Below, piece by piece: positions 1 through 6,592 of a DNA stretch of 10,638 nucleotides. Location of the stretch: assembly GCA_023415305.1 (NCBI GenBank), contig JAEZKZ010000103.1:1-10638 (forward strand), in the 5' to 3' direction. Numbering within the stretch: the stretch's first letter is position 1; each line of letters begins with the position of its first letter. This stretch comes from Bacillota bacterium (GTDB lineage: Bacteria > Bacillota > Clostridia > Acetivibrionales > DSM-1351). Made by a program: the position numbers and the translations under genes. A model generated the notes under the pieces. It had not been told where the DNA came from. It saw nothing but the letters and a program-made list of their open reading frames with translations, and searched no databases.

Positions 1-156
1 GCCATGTATCGACTTATAGGCACCGCATAAGGTGTACTAGGATGGAAGAACACAGTTGTCAATTATCAACTGAATACTCGCTTCCATAACACGCCGGGGG
101 ACTCGGGAACGAGTTCAAGATATAGTCAGTGCCAATGGAGACATTGGAATAGCGCG
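1..156 (+). ncRNA. 3' part of a group I intron interrupting ssrA (truncated by window start)
   Basis: The stretch folds as the 3' domain of a group I intron. The S-type core string AAGATATAGTC (117-127) is typical of the J8/7-P7 region. Just before it is a P8-like hairpin, ACTCG-GGAA-CGAGT (101-114), with a GNRA loop. Upstream, TGGAAG (43-48) pairs with CTTCCA (81-86), and nested inside it CAGTTG (53-58) pairs with CAACTG (67-72). These resemble the P7.1/P7.2 insertions of subgroup IA introns. CACC-GCATAA-GGTG (21-34) could be P6, and CCAATG-GAGA-CATTGG (132-147) a P9 hairpin. I could not assign the 5' strand of P7 cleanly. The 3' splice site is inferred at G156. With a U-ended 5' exon this would restore a normal tmRNA T-loop (TTCGATT). 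Group I introns in clostridial tmRNA genes are known from memory; the assignment here is inference. Confidence 0.62.
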
Positions 157-173
157 TCCCCTCGCCTCCACCA
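157..173 (+). ncRNA. ssrA: 3' exon of tmRNA (T-stem, acceptor stem, CCA)
   Basis: The last 17 bases before an AT-rich spacer read as a T-stem 3' strand (CCCCT, 158-162), an acceptor 3' strand (CGCCTCC, 163-169), discriminator A170 and an encoded CCA (171-173). CGCCTCC would pair with a GGGGGCG-type tmRNA 5' end, as in many Firmicutes. The T-arm 5' half is absent immediately upstream; intron-like sequence lies there instead, so the gene appears split within the T-loop. A tRNA with a GGAGGCG acceptor is the alternative. tmRNA is preferred because of the following terminator and because ssrA 3' ends are frequent integration sites. The mRNA-like domain and 5' half lie outside the window. Confidence 0.55.
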
Positions 174-177
174 AAAT
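162..177 (+). repeat. Putative att site, left copy (tmRNA 3' end)
   Basis: This 16-nt stretch at the 3' end of the tmRNA recurs at 4743-4758 in the same orientation with a single mismatch (C169 versus T4750). A repeated tRNA or tmRNA 3' end flanking accessory genes is the usual footprint of integration by a tyrosine recombinase. No integrase gene is present between the copies. Confidence 0.5.
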
Positions 178-182
178 TTGAA

Positions 183-212
183 AGGGTTGTGATGATAATC
201 ACAACCCTTTTT
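183..212 (+). terminator. Rho-independent terminator after the tmRNA
   Basis: GGGTTGTGAT, a GATA loop and ATCACAACCC form a perfect 10-bp stem, extended to 11 bp by A183-T208, and are followed by a run of T. It lies 10 nt past the tmRNA CCA. The stop codon of the facing endonuclease gene overlaps the T-run. An exact 31-nt copy (183-213) occurs at 5563-5593. Confidence 0.9.
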
Positions 213-618
213 ACATGTGTATGAATCTTTTGTAGAAATCATTTTTAGATTCTATCAGCTCAATTGAGTACCTGCCGTTTCGTGGAGTTAATTTTTTGTA
301 TTCTTTCAAAAGCAATTGTGCCCGGGCTTTCTTTGAGTGTATAACGAGGTATGGTTCAATTTCTTCAAGAAGAGTTAGTGCATTGTTGTATCTGATTGTA
401 TATGTGAATGACTCCTGATGTATCTTTGGTTTGTAGTTCTTTTTAGACTTGATTGTTCCAAAGCCTGTCTTTGCTTTTATCCATTCCAGTAATTCCAAAG
501 AGGTTGATGCAATGCTTATGCAGGGTGATGGAAATTGATTACTGTGGAATTTAAGCAGCATTATACTGCCTTCACCATCTATGATTCCAGCAATGTAGGC
601 GCATTCTTCAGGGGTCAT
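211..618 (-). CDS. LAGLIDADG-type homing endonuclease (small, single-motif)
   Basis: The predicted protein has 135 residues and opens with YIAGIIDGEGSI (residues 8-19), a LAGLIDADG motif whose GEG variant is common in bacterial and phage enzymes. Only one motif is seen, so the enzyme would act as a homodimer that cleaves a long, partly symmetric site. The start is set at 618 because a strong GGAGG lies 7 nt upstream on this strand (625-630 on the plus strand). The longer reading to 684 has no such site. A good -10 box, TATAAT (661-666, minus), precedes it, but no clear -35. The gene is convergent with the intron-bearing tmRNA and ends in its terminator. Such genes normally sit inside the intron; here it stands just outside, so it may be the intron's partner nuclease or an unrelated free-standing one. 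Confidence 0.8.
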   Translation of the reverse strand: MTPEECAYIAGIIDGEGSIMLLKFHSNQFPSPCISIASTSLELLEWIKAKTGFGTIKSKKNYKPKIHQESFTYTIRYNNALTLLEEIEPYLVIHSKKARAQLLLKEYKKLTPRNGRYSIELIESKNDFYKRFIHM

Positions 619-700
619 TTGTACACCTCCTAATGCAAACATTTGTTCTGATTTTATTATATTATAAGTGTTTGGAAGGTGCAAATGTTTACAAAAGATT

Positions 701-760
701 AGCCAAGACCCGTCAGTGGGTGGCGACTCGGAAGTATGCGAGTGAAGCGAAGCAGACGGT
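701..760 (+). repeat. 60-nt imperfect direct repeat, copy A
   Basis: This matches 4838-4897 at 50 of 60 positions with no gaps. CCGTC (710-714) can pair with GACGG (755-759) to close the unit, and ACTCG (725-729) with CGAGT (738-742) inside it, so a structured RNA or a mobile-element end is possible. It lies in the 322-nt gap between the endonuclease start and the FRG gene. The rest of that gap is AT-rich and presumably carries the FRG operon promoter, but no confident -35/-10 pair could be picked. Confidence 0.7.
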
Positions 761-940
761 CGACTCTGAGCCTCTTTCAGCCAACCTAATATATCTACAT
801 CACGGGTTTTTAGAAGAATTTGAAAGCATATAAATACAAGTATTATATAAATATGGTATATTATATATAAACATAATTCGACTTAGGTATGTAGTGTGTC
901 CTTATATTTGTAAATACATTGTTATTTTAGGGGAGATATG

Positions 941-2065
941 ATGTCAAATGAAAAAGACAACTCAACAAGAGTGGTTAGCATAGAAGATTATATAAAAAAT
1001 ATTTCAGAATTAATAAGAGATAAAGATGACGAAACAACTGTGGTTTATAGGGGAGAGGACGAAATTTATCCTACACCTTGTCAACCTAATATATTTAGGG
1101 GAAATTATTTAAAAAGGAATAGATTTTTTGAAAAAAATTTATTTGATGAGATGCGAGCTAATGATTTAACTGATGGTAATACATATTTAGAAAAGGCAAT
1201 TGATGCACAACATGGGGGATTTCCTAGTAGATTATTGGATGTAACTTATAATAGTTTAGTAGCTCTATATTTTGCTGTCACTCCAGAGACTAAACTCAAA
1301 GAAGATAGTAAGGATGGGGAGGGGAAAGACGGGGCTGTATATGTTTACTTTATAAAAAAAATATTCTGTCCTTCAGGACAAAATATTAATTCTACTTATG
1401 ATGCTATAGTAACAAGAGAAAAAACATGGTTATGTGAACAAGAGATATTTCAAAGAAACCATAAATTAATTGATCATATTAGAAAAAACAAAAGAGTAAT
1501 AGCCCAACAAGGAGCATTTATACTATTTCAGGGTGATTCAATTAAGCCTATTCCTGAATTTGATTATATAAAGATTATAATAGATGGAAGATATAAAGAG
1601 CCAATTAGGAAAAATCTAAAAGAGTTATTTGGCATACACACAGGGTCTATATATCCTGAAGCAGGGAATTTAATTAAAGATATGGTTAGTAAAAGTATGA
1701 AAGTAAGTACAGATGAATTTGAATTGAATACAGAATTAGGTATGTTATTAAATAACCTTGAAAGAGAGCTAAATCATTATTATAAGAAAATAATTAAAAT
1801 GGTTAGTCGAAGTGACGGTGAAGAAAAAATATTAGAAGAAATAAGCTATTTTGAAAGAAAGATATATGAATATAAATTTGAGTATAAAGAACTGTATAGA
1901 GCTATCGATCAACCAAATAGGTTAGAAATGGAAAGCATACTGGAAATAAATAGAGAGAAATATAATGACATCATAGAGATTTTTTGTACAAATATTTCGA
2001 GTTATATAAATGGTTTTGGTATTGAATTTTCTAAAGATGAGCTATTAATGGGGGAATATAGATGA
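941..2065 (+). CDS. FRG-domain protein, first gene of an FRG-AIPR defence-like operon
   Basis: The predicted protein has 374 residues. The N-terminal third carries the FRG domain signature: VVYRGEDE (residues 34-41), then QHGGFPSRLLDVT (90-102), then SLVALYFA (105-112). This matches the family pattern of a YRG/FRG motif, QHYGLPTRLLDW and LVALYFA. The biochemical activity of FRG domains is not established to my knowledge, but they recur in defence islands. The C-terminal half is charged and helical-looking and has no domain I recognise. Two adjacent ATGs exist, at 938 and 941. The second is preferred because GGGGAG (930-935) sits 5 nt before it. The stop overlaps the start of the AIPR gene (ATGA), indicating translational coupling. 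Codon use is extremely AT-rich (ATA, AGA, TTA), unlike the RtcB region, which suggests horizontal transfer. No signal peptide or membrane segment is apparent. Confidence 0.82.
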   Translation: MSNEKDNSTRVVSIEDYIKNISELIRDKDDETTVVYRGEDEIYPTPCQPNIFRGNYLKRNRFFEKNLFDEMRANDLTDGNTYLEKAIDAQHGGFPSRLLDVTYNSLVALYFAVTPETKLKEDSKDGEGKDGAVYVYFIKKIFCPSGQNINSTYDAIVTREKTWLCEQEIFQRNHKLIDHIRKNKRVIAQQGAFILFQGDSIKPIPEFDYIKIIIDGRYKEPIRKNLKELFGIHTGSIYPEAGNLIKDMVSKSMKVSTDEFELNTELGMLLNNLERELNHYYKKIIKMVSRSDGEEKILEEISYFERKIYEYKFEYKELYRAIDQPNRLEMESILEINREKYNDIIEIFCTNISSYINGFGIEFSKDELLMGEYR

Positions 2066-3867
2066 ATAATTATATATTAGTAGGTAGAATATCAGATGCT
2101 ATAAAAGACATTTTAATTGAAGATCAATTAATTATAGGTGAAAACACAGAACAAAAAATAAGAAGTGAAATAGGGTTGATTCTCCAACAAGAAAGGTTAT
2201 ATTTTGATACTAAAACAATCGGTGTTGAGTCGGATGATACATATTTATTTATAGAGAGTAATAACTTTTTAGATAAAGATGAATTAATGGAGGATAAAAT
2301 AGGTAAAATATTAGCAGAAGCAGAAAATAGTTTTAATGGTAATAATAAATTAAAACTATACTTTATTGTTTATAACTACTCTGAAGAATTAGATATTAGA
2401 GAGAAATTGAATATAAAAAAATTCCCTAAAATGTTACAAGACATCATATTCAATGAGTTAAAAAAAACTAAGTTAAAAAAATTTGAGTTAAAAAATATAG
2501 TAAATGGTGCGTATGAAATAAAATATTTAATGGTAAACAAATTATGTGAAAAAGATTACATAATTAATATTGAAAGTAGAATTAGATCATTAGAGGTAAT
2601 GATTGGGACAAGGGAATCCCTAAATGTAAAAGGCTATGTTTTCGTAGCAAATTTATGTGATATAGTTGAAATTTTTAATGATATAGGAAATGAGTTATTT
2701 GAGTACAATGTTAGGTTTGGAATAGATGATAAGTTGGATGTTGCAAAAGAGATTACAAAAACGATAATAAGTGAGCCCGAAGAGTTTTGGTTTTTGAATA
2801 ATGGAATTACAATGATAATAAAGGATGATGACTTTAATATAAAGAAATCTAATTCCATTACATTAACCTATGCAAAAAATAATAAAATATCGGTCATAAA
2901 TGGAGCTCAAACTATTACGACTGCTGCTGAGGTTTTTTATAATAAAGAATATAAAATAGACAAAAAAGAAACTGCAAAGGTAATGTTGAGAATAATACAT
3001 ATTACAGAAAAAAATGTAGAATCTAATGAAGGCTTTAAAGATTTAGCAAATAAAATCAGTTTATCATTAAACAGACAAAAACCAATAGCACCAGAAGATT
3101 TGGCATTCACTACCGACTTCGTTAGTAATATCAATAGTTTGTGGGCTGATAATAAGAATGATAACTATACATTTAAATTATCTAAAAGAACAAAAAGTTC
3201 TGCAACAACAGGGGTTAAGTTAGAAGAATTTGCAAGGGCTATTAGTGCATATTTAGAGCAAAATCCTGGTCAAGCACGTTCACAAGGAAGAGCTACACTA
3301 ATAAAAATAGAGAATAATGATAAAAATAGATATTCTTTTAAAAGTGATGCCTTTAAAATAGAGTTTTCAACTAGTAGTGATTCAACAATTAAAAACTTAT
3401 ATAAATACTACAAACCAGTTAACTTAGCCATATATCTTTCTGATAAGTATCAATCAAATGCAGAAGCAATAAAGAATGGGATTAGTGATAAAGAATTGCG
3501 AGTTGTTATTAATTATGGAAAATGGTTTTTCATTGCTTACATAATATATGTACTTAATTATGAGAATAATAAGGATTTCACAAAGTTTGAATTTGAGTAC
3601 CCTGAAAATACTAAAGATATTAATGACTGTATAAAGGAATTTAGTGAAATATATGCAGATAGTATTAAGGAAAATGGGGGAGAGTTTGATTCCAATACCT
3701 TTAAAAATAGTATCCTTTACGAAAATTTCAAAACAAATGGTATAAAAGATGAAAAGAAGCTTGAATCTTTTAAGATACAGGTATTTAAAACTTTTAAAAA
3801 TGATAAAGTGTTAGACTTTACTAGCTATTTATCAAAAAGTCAAGTTGCAATGAGCCAGGACAAATAG
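2062..3867 (+). CDS. AIPR-family abortive infection protein
   Basis: The predicted protein has 601 residues. The central region carries the AIPR (abortive infection phage resistance) hallmarks: FWFLNNGITMI around residues 242-252 and ISVINGAQTITTA around 276-288, followed by SLNRQKPIAPEDL near 333-345. In the family these are NNGI and NGxQT motifs. AIPR proteins are linked to phage resistance by abortive infection; their mechanism is not something the sequence reveals. The start codon overlaps the FRG stop by 4 bp and has GGGGGA about 6 nt upstream, so the two proteins are probably made in fixed ratio and may act together. Composition is as AT-rich as the FRG gene, arguing that the pair moved as a unit. 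It looks full-length and cytoplasmic. No obvious terminator follows. Confidence 0.85.
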   Translation: MNNYILVGRISDAIKDILIEDQLIIGENTEQKIRSEIGLILQQERLYFDTKTIGVESDDTYLFIESNNFLDKDELMEDKIGKILAEAENSFNGNNKLKLYFIVYNYSEELDIREKLNIKKFPKMLQDIIFNELKKTKLKKFELKNIVNGAYEIKYLMVNKLCEKDYIINIESRIRSLEVMIGTRESLNVKGYVFVANLCDIVEIFNDIGNELFEYNVRFGIDDKLDVAKEITKTIISEPEEFWFLNNGITMIIKDDDFNIKKSNSITLTYAKNNKISVINGAQTITTAAEVFYNKEYKIDKKETAKVMLRIIHITEKNVESNEGFKDLANKISLSLNRQKPIAPEDLAFTTDFVSNINSLWADNKNDNYTFKLSKRTKSSATTGVKLEEFARAISAYLEQNPGQARSQGRATLIKIENNDKNRYSFKSDAFKIEFSTSSDSTIKNLYKYYKPVNLAIYLSDKYQSNAEAIKNGISDKELRVVINYGKWFFIAYIIYVLNYENNKDFTKFEFEYPENTKDINDCIKEFSEIYADSIKENGGEFDSNTFKNSILYENFKTNGIKDEKKLESFKIQVFKTFKNDKVLDFTSYLSKSQVAMSQDK

Positions 3868-4103
3868 TCATTTATCGGTTAAAGTAATAATGGAAAAAGA
3901 TTATATTAAAGGAGACTATACTTGGAAAACTTAAAGATTAACGTCTGTGTTTTAGAATTGGTTACAGTTAATGAAGATACTTTTTAACTGCCCTAAATAG
4001 TACTTGAACATGTACTCCTGCAATATTAAGTTGTGCTTAATCAGCGCTACTAAATCAAAGGGACGGTTTAATTTTCAGATATAAAAAATAGAAAGGAACT
4101 CTT
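3868..4103. other. Intergenic gap between AIPR and SF0329 genes
   Basis: No gene is supported in this 236-nt gap. It contains a 21-codon frame starting with TTG (3922-3987), preceded by a good AAAGGAG (3908-3914) with 7-nt spacing. It could be a tiny peptide gene or a remnant. A short inverted repeat, TTAAG/CTTAA, lies at 4026-4040. No strong terminator was found. Confidence 0.4.
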
Positions 4104-4607
4104 ATGCAGTGGTCAAAATTACGAAGTAATATTAGGTCATTTATCTGCCCTCAATTAAAAGATAGAATAGATATTCACTGTACCAGGTACCATGATGCTC
4201 ATGATGATTATGGAGAAGTTTGGATAACTGTAGATAAAATTAAAATTCAAGGAGGGGGATATTATCATTGGTATAAAGCTTTGAGTGATATGGTTTCTCC
4301 AGATAAATTAAATATTTCACATGGATTTCACAAAGACTTTTATAGTCCTAAGATAGAAACAAAAGAAGTAGAAGAAATAATGAATAAGGGTATACATAGC
4401 ACAAATCATATCATTTGGTCATTAGAAAATTACTTGAATACTCCATTAGAGGAATCGCTTGTGTCAAATAACCCTATTTTTAAGGCATTTGCATTAGTTG
4501 ACAGACGACTAGGTCAAAGAAGATTTGATAAAATAAAATTAGTAGAAGATGAGAATGAACTTGTAAAGATATTCTATAAATTAAGAAAAGATAGTTTTGT
4601 AAAATAG
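4104..4607 (+). CDS. SF0329 family protein (function unknown)
   Basis: The predicted protein has 167 residues. The opening MQWSKLRSNIRSFICPQLKD, the following RIDIHCTRY and VWITVDKIKI, and the C-terminal AFALVDRRLGQRR (around 134-146) with a final FYKLRKDSF match the SF0329 family as I remember it. There the pattern is MQWSKLK..., a WITVDG segment and an ALAVVDRRVGKRR segment. No enzymatic motif is evident and no role is established. The ATG at 4104 has AAAGGA (4092-4097) 6 nt upstream. It lies 236 nt after the AIPR gene on the same strand with its own ribosome binding site, so it may be a separate unit. It is the last cargo gene before the right-hand att-like repeat. Confidence 0.75.
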   Translation: MQWSKLRSNIRSFICPQLKDRIDIHCTRYHDAHDDYGEVWITVDKIKIQGGGYYHWYKALSDMVSPDKLNISHGFHKDFYSPKIETKEVEEIMNKGIHSTNHIIWSLENYLNTPLEESLVSNNPIFKAFALVDRRLGQRRFDKIKLVEDENELVKIFYKLRKDSFVK

Positions 4608-4742
4608 GATTGCATTCTTCTAATTGTGAAATTGAAATTGTATGGACAGTTGAAACTATGAAGAAATTATTATTACTAAGCGCGAGGTGGATTGGTGTGT
4701 CTGTAGCCTTCTATTGAAGTTGTTATCTTTGAATGGTACGGT

Positions 4743-4758
4743 TCGCCTCTACCAAAAT
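4743..4758 (+). repeat. Putative att site, right copy of tmRNA 3' end
   Basis: This is a same-orientation copy of 162-177 with 15 of 16 bases identical, including the ACCAAAAT that spans the CCA end. Like the left copy it is followed at once by a hairpin terminator. That resembles a displaced tmRNA tail. If real, the two copies delimit an element of about 4.6 kb carrying the endonuclease, FRG, AIPR and SF0329 genes. Confidence 0.5.
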
Positions 4759-4759
4759 A

Positions 4760-4790
4760 AAAAGTATCACCATCAGGTGATGCTTTTTTA
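4760..4790 (+). terminator. Rho-independent terminator after the att-like repeat
   Basis: AGTATCACC (63-71 of this block) pairs with GGTGATGCT (4776-4784) around an ATCA loop, with one G-T wobble, flanked by A and T runs. It could end transcripts from the SF0329 gene, or be the terminator that originally served the tmRNA before insertion. Confidence 0.85.
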
Positions 4791-4837
4791 TTTTGCATAG
4801 AAATCGGAAGGGGTGTCGAACCTCGCGGCAAGTGAGG

Positions 4838-4897
4838 AGCCAGGACTCGTCAGTGGATCGCGACTCTGAAGAATGCAAGAAAAGAGAAGCAGACGGT
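4838..4897 (+). repeat. 60-nt imperfect direct repeat, copy B
   Basis: The ungapped partner of 701-760 (50 of 60 identical). The inner hairpin of copy A is weakened here (ACTCT versus AAGA), while the closing CGTC/GACG pair survives, so this copy looks the more decayed. It lies in the 473-nt gap between the SF0329 and flavodoxin genes, together with the att copy and terminator. The rest of the gap (4898-5080) holds no supported gene. Confidence 0.7.
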
Positions 4898-5080
4898 GAC
4901 ATACTTTTAAATTGATGTCAGAAAAGAAGGCTCTTATGTAATTAAGACATAGTACATGCATATACAAATAAAGTACCCTATAAAGTTTGCCTGTAAACAG
5001 TTTTTAAATATGTATTAATATTACAGCAAAGGTGATAAAATGAATTTGTATAATTAATAATTCTGTGAGGTATGGTTGGT

Positions 5081-5524
5081 ATGAATATTGGAATAATTGT
5101 TTGTTCTCATACTGGGAACACATTGTCTGTGGCAGCAAAATTAAAAGAAAATTTAGCTACACATGGGCATATGGTAACTTTAGAAAAGATTGAAGACGAT
5201 ACTCTCTCTAAAATAAACACTTCATTAATAAATTCATGGGATGCTGTAATATTTTGTTCATATGTTCAAGGTGGGGCCCCTGCAGTGCCTATGAAAAGTT
5301 ATTTAGAAGGAGTTCCTTCGCTACAAGGGAAAAGAGTTGCCTGTCTGGTAACAGGTGCATTTCCGTCTTGTATTGGCCGGAAGCAAACCATCAATTATAT
5401 AAAACAAGCTTGTGAGTTAAAAGGTGCGAAGATTTGTGGAATAGGAAGTGTGGGATGGTGGAGTTTTAATCGCAGTAGGCAAATCTCGGAAGTAGTTAAT
5501 CATTTGACAAATTGCTTTAAATAG
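5081..5524 (+). CDS. Flavodoxin-like FMN-binding protein
   Basis: The predicted protein has 147 residues. It begins MNIGIIVCSHTGNT, a first beta strand followed by the flavodoxin phosphate-binding loop SHTGNT (residues 9-14). A later segment, AVIFCSYVQGGAPAVPM, fits the second FMN-contacting loop, and the length fits a short-chain flavodoxin domain. It would act as a cytoplasmic electron carrier or a menaquinone/NAD(P)H oxidoreductase-type flavoprotein. The partner is not indicated. An in-frame ATG at 5072 is only 1 nt from the GAGG at 5067-5070, so the ATG at 5081 is chosen. It appears to be transcribed alone and ends 38 nt before a strong terminator. It has no evident functional link to either neighbour. 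Confidence 0.8.
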   Translation: MNIGIIVCSHTGNTLSVAAKLKENLATHGHMVTLEKIEDDTLSKINTSLINSWDAVIFCSYVQGGAPAVPMKSYLEGVPSLQGKRVACLVTGAFPSCIGRKQTINYIKQACELKGAKICGIGSVGWWSFNRSRQISEVVNHLTNCFK

Positions 5525-5562
5525 TTTTAGGACATAAAATACAAGGGTAACTGTATTCCGCT

Positions 5563-5592
5563 AGGGTTGTGATGATAATCACAACCCTTTTT
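5563..5592 (+). terminator. Rho-independent terminator, identical to the tmRNA terminator
   Basis: This has the same perfect 10-11 bp stem, GATA loop and T-run as 183-212, identical over 31 nt. It lies between the convergent flavodoxin and WYL genes. The T-run supports termination of the plus-strand flavodoxin transcript; on the minus strand there is no comparable T-run. Confidence 0.9.
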
Positions 5593-5611
5593 AATTTAAT
5601 CTCTAACCTAA

Positions 5612-6592
5612 TCAGTGTCCGCCTGATTGAAGGTTCAACTGCCTGCTAATCCGTTCCTTTACCTGCGATAGAAAATTATCTGGTCCCAAAACTTTTACTA
5701 CTGGTCCAAAACTTAAAATACGAATCAGTAGTTCGGTTTCATCTGCGGGGTCAAAGTTGATGCGGCAAGTGTAAGTATCTCGGTCTTTATCATACTCTGT
5801 CTGCCGTTCAAAAGATGCAAATTGAAGCATACAACGTTCTAATGCGTTACGTTCTTTTGAAATTTCTAAAACCACAGGTTCATTGTGGAAAGGTTCTTTA
5901 TAAAGTGCATCCAAATCAACAAAAATATCAAATTGGTTTTCTGATGGCATAACAGATTTTATGCGCCCAAGATTTAATGTAATCCGTTCAAGTTTGTTAT
6001 GATGACGGTTGAATGCAGCGCACATGAGCCTGAATTTATCGTCGCGCGCCGAATAGCATATTTTATACGGATGATATTGCCGCTTGGTACGGCCACCCTT
6101 ACTACTGCCATATTCGATAATCAGGGGCTGATGTGCTTTGCAAGCACCGAGAATAGCTTTAAATCGGGCAATATACCCGTCATCGTTGTAATCATCACCG
6201 TCAAGATGCTTGTCATATATATGAAAGTCATTCTGTTCATATAGTGGTTCGATATTATTCAGCGATTCATCTAATACCGTTAGTTGGCTGTCATTTAAAA
6301 ACAATTTTATACGCCGATCATTAAGAAGTGCTTTTAACCATGATTTTTCAAGAGTAGTTAAAGGCCTCTTTGTTTCACTGTTGAATTTTGAGAAATATTT
6401 TTTGTCCCTTTCCGCAAGTAAACTCCATTCACTGGAAAAGAGTGAAGGCAGCAGATGAAAAGCTGTATCATAAAAGCCGTATCCGGAAACAAGTTGTTCA
6501 ATCTCGGATTTAGATAAGCCGTTCTGGGCTTGCTCCAAAATTTTAGCCACAACAGTGAAATAGCATCCATAAATTTCGGAAAACAATTCCAT
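5612..6592 (-). CDS. WYL-domain transcriptional regulator with WCX C-terminal domain
   Basis: The predicted protein has 326 residues. The N-terminal part (about 10-110) is helical and has a winged-HTH-like stretch around VVAKILEQAQNGLSKSEIEQ. The WYL domain spans about 142-217: PLIIEYGS, then a basic GGRTKRQYHPYKICY, then DKFRLMCAAF. The family WYL triplet is replaced by FRL. A WCX domain follows (about 240-320), ending in LLIRILSFGPVVKVLGPDNF, the classic end of the extension. WYL proteins usually sense nucleic-acid or nucleotide ligands and control nearby genes. The upstream WYL gene's stop overlaps this start (TGATG), and GGAGG lies 9 nt before the ATG. A GTG one codon earlier is an alternative start. 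The two are probably co-translated and may form a heteromer, as in tandem WYL pairs such as PafBC. Confidence 0.85.
   Translation of the reverse strand: MELFSEIYGCYFTVVAKILEQAQNGLSKSEIEQLVSGYGFYDTAFHLLPSLFSSEWSLLAERDKKYFSKFNSETKRPLTTLEKSWLKALLNDRRIKLFLNDSQLTVLDESLNNIEPLYEQNDFHIYDKHLDGDDYNDDGYIARFKAILGACKAHQPLIIEYGSSKGGRTKRQYHPYKICYSARDDKFRLMCAAFNRHHNKLERITLNLGRIKSVMPSENQFDIFVDLDALYKEPFHNEPVVLEISKERNALERCMLQFASFERQTEYDKDRDTYTCRINFDPADETELLIRILSFGPVVKVLGPDNFLSQVKERISRQLNLQSGGH

Noticed and set aside
633..833. 66-codon open frame on the plus strand
   Set aside because: It overlaps the endonuclease 5' end and runs through repeat copy A; no ribosome binding site and no family resemblance.
3922..3987. 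21-residue frame starting with TTG behind a good AAAGGAG
   Set aside because: The ribosome binding site spacing is attractive, but the frame is too short and unrecognised to call a gene without conservation data.
4064..4076. GGGACGGTT-type string reminiscent of REP elements
   Set aside because: Only a short fragment is present and no inverted partner was found nearby.
5041..5058. Five-codon ATG frame before the flavodoxin gene
   Set aside because: It has an AAAGGTG upstream but encodes only five residues, and no attenuator-like structure accompanies it.
5999..6244. 81-codon open frame opposite the WYL gene
   Set aside because: It lies wholly antisense to a well-supported WYL domain and has no family features.
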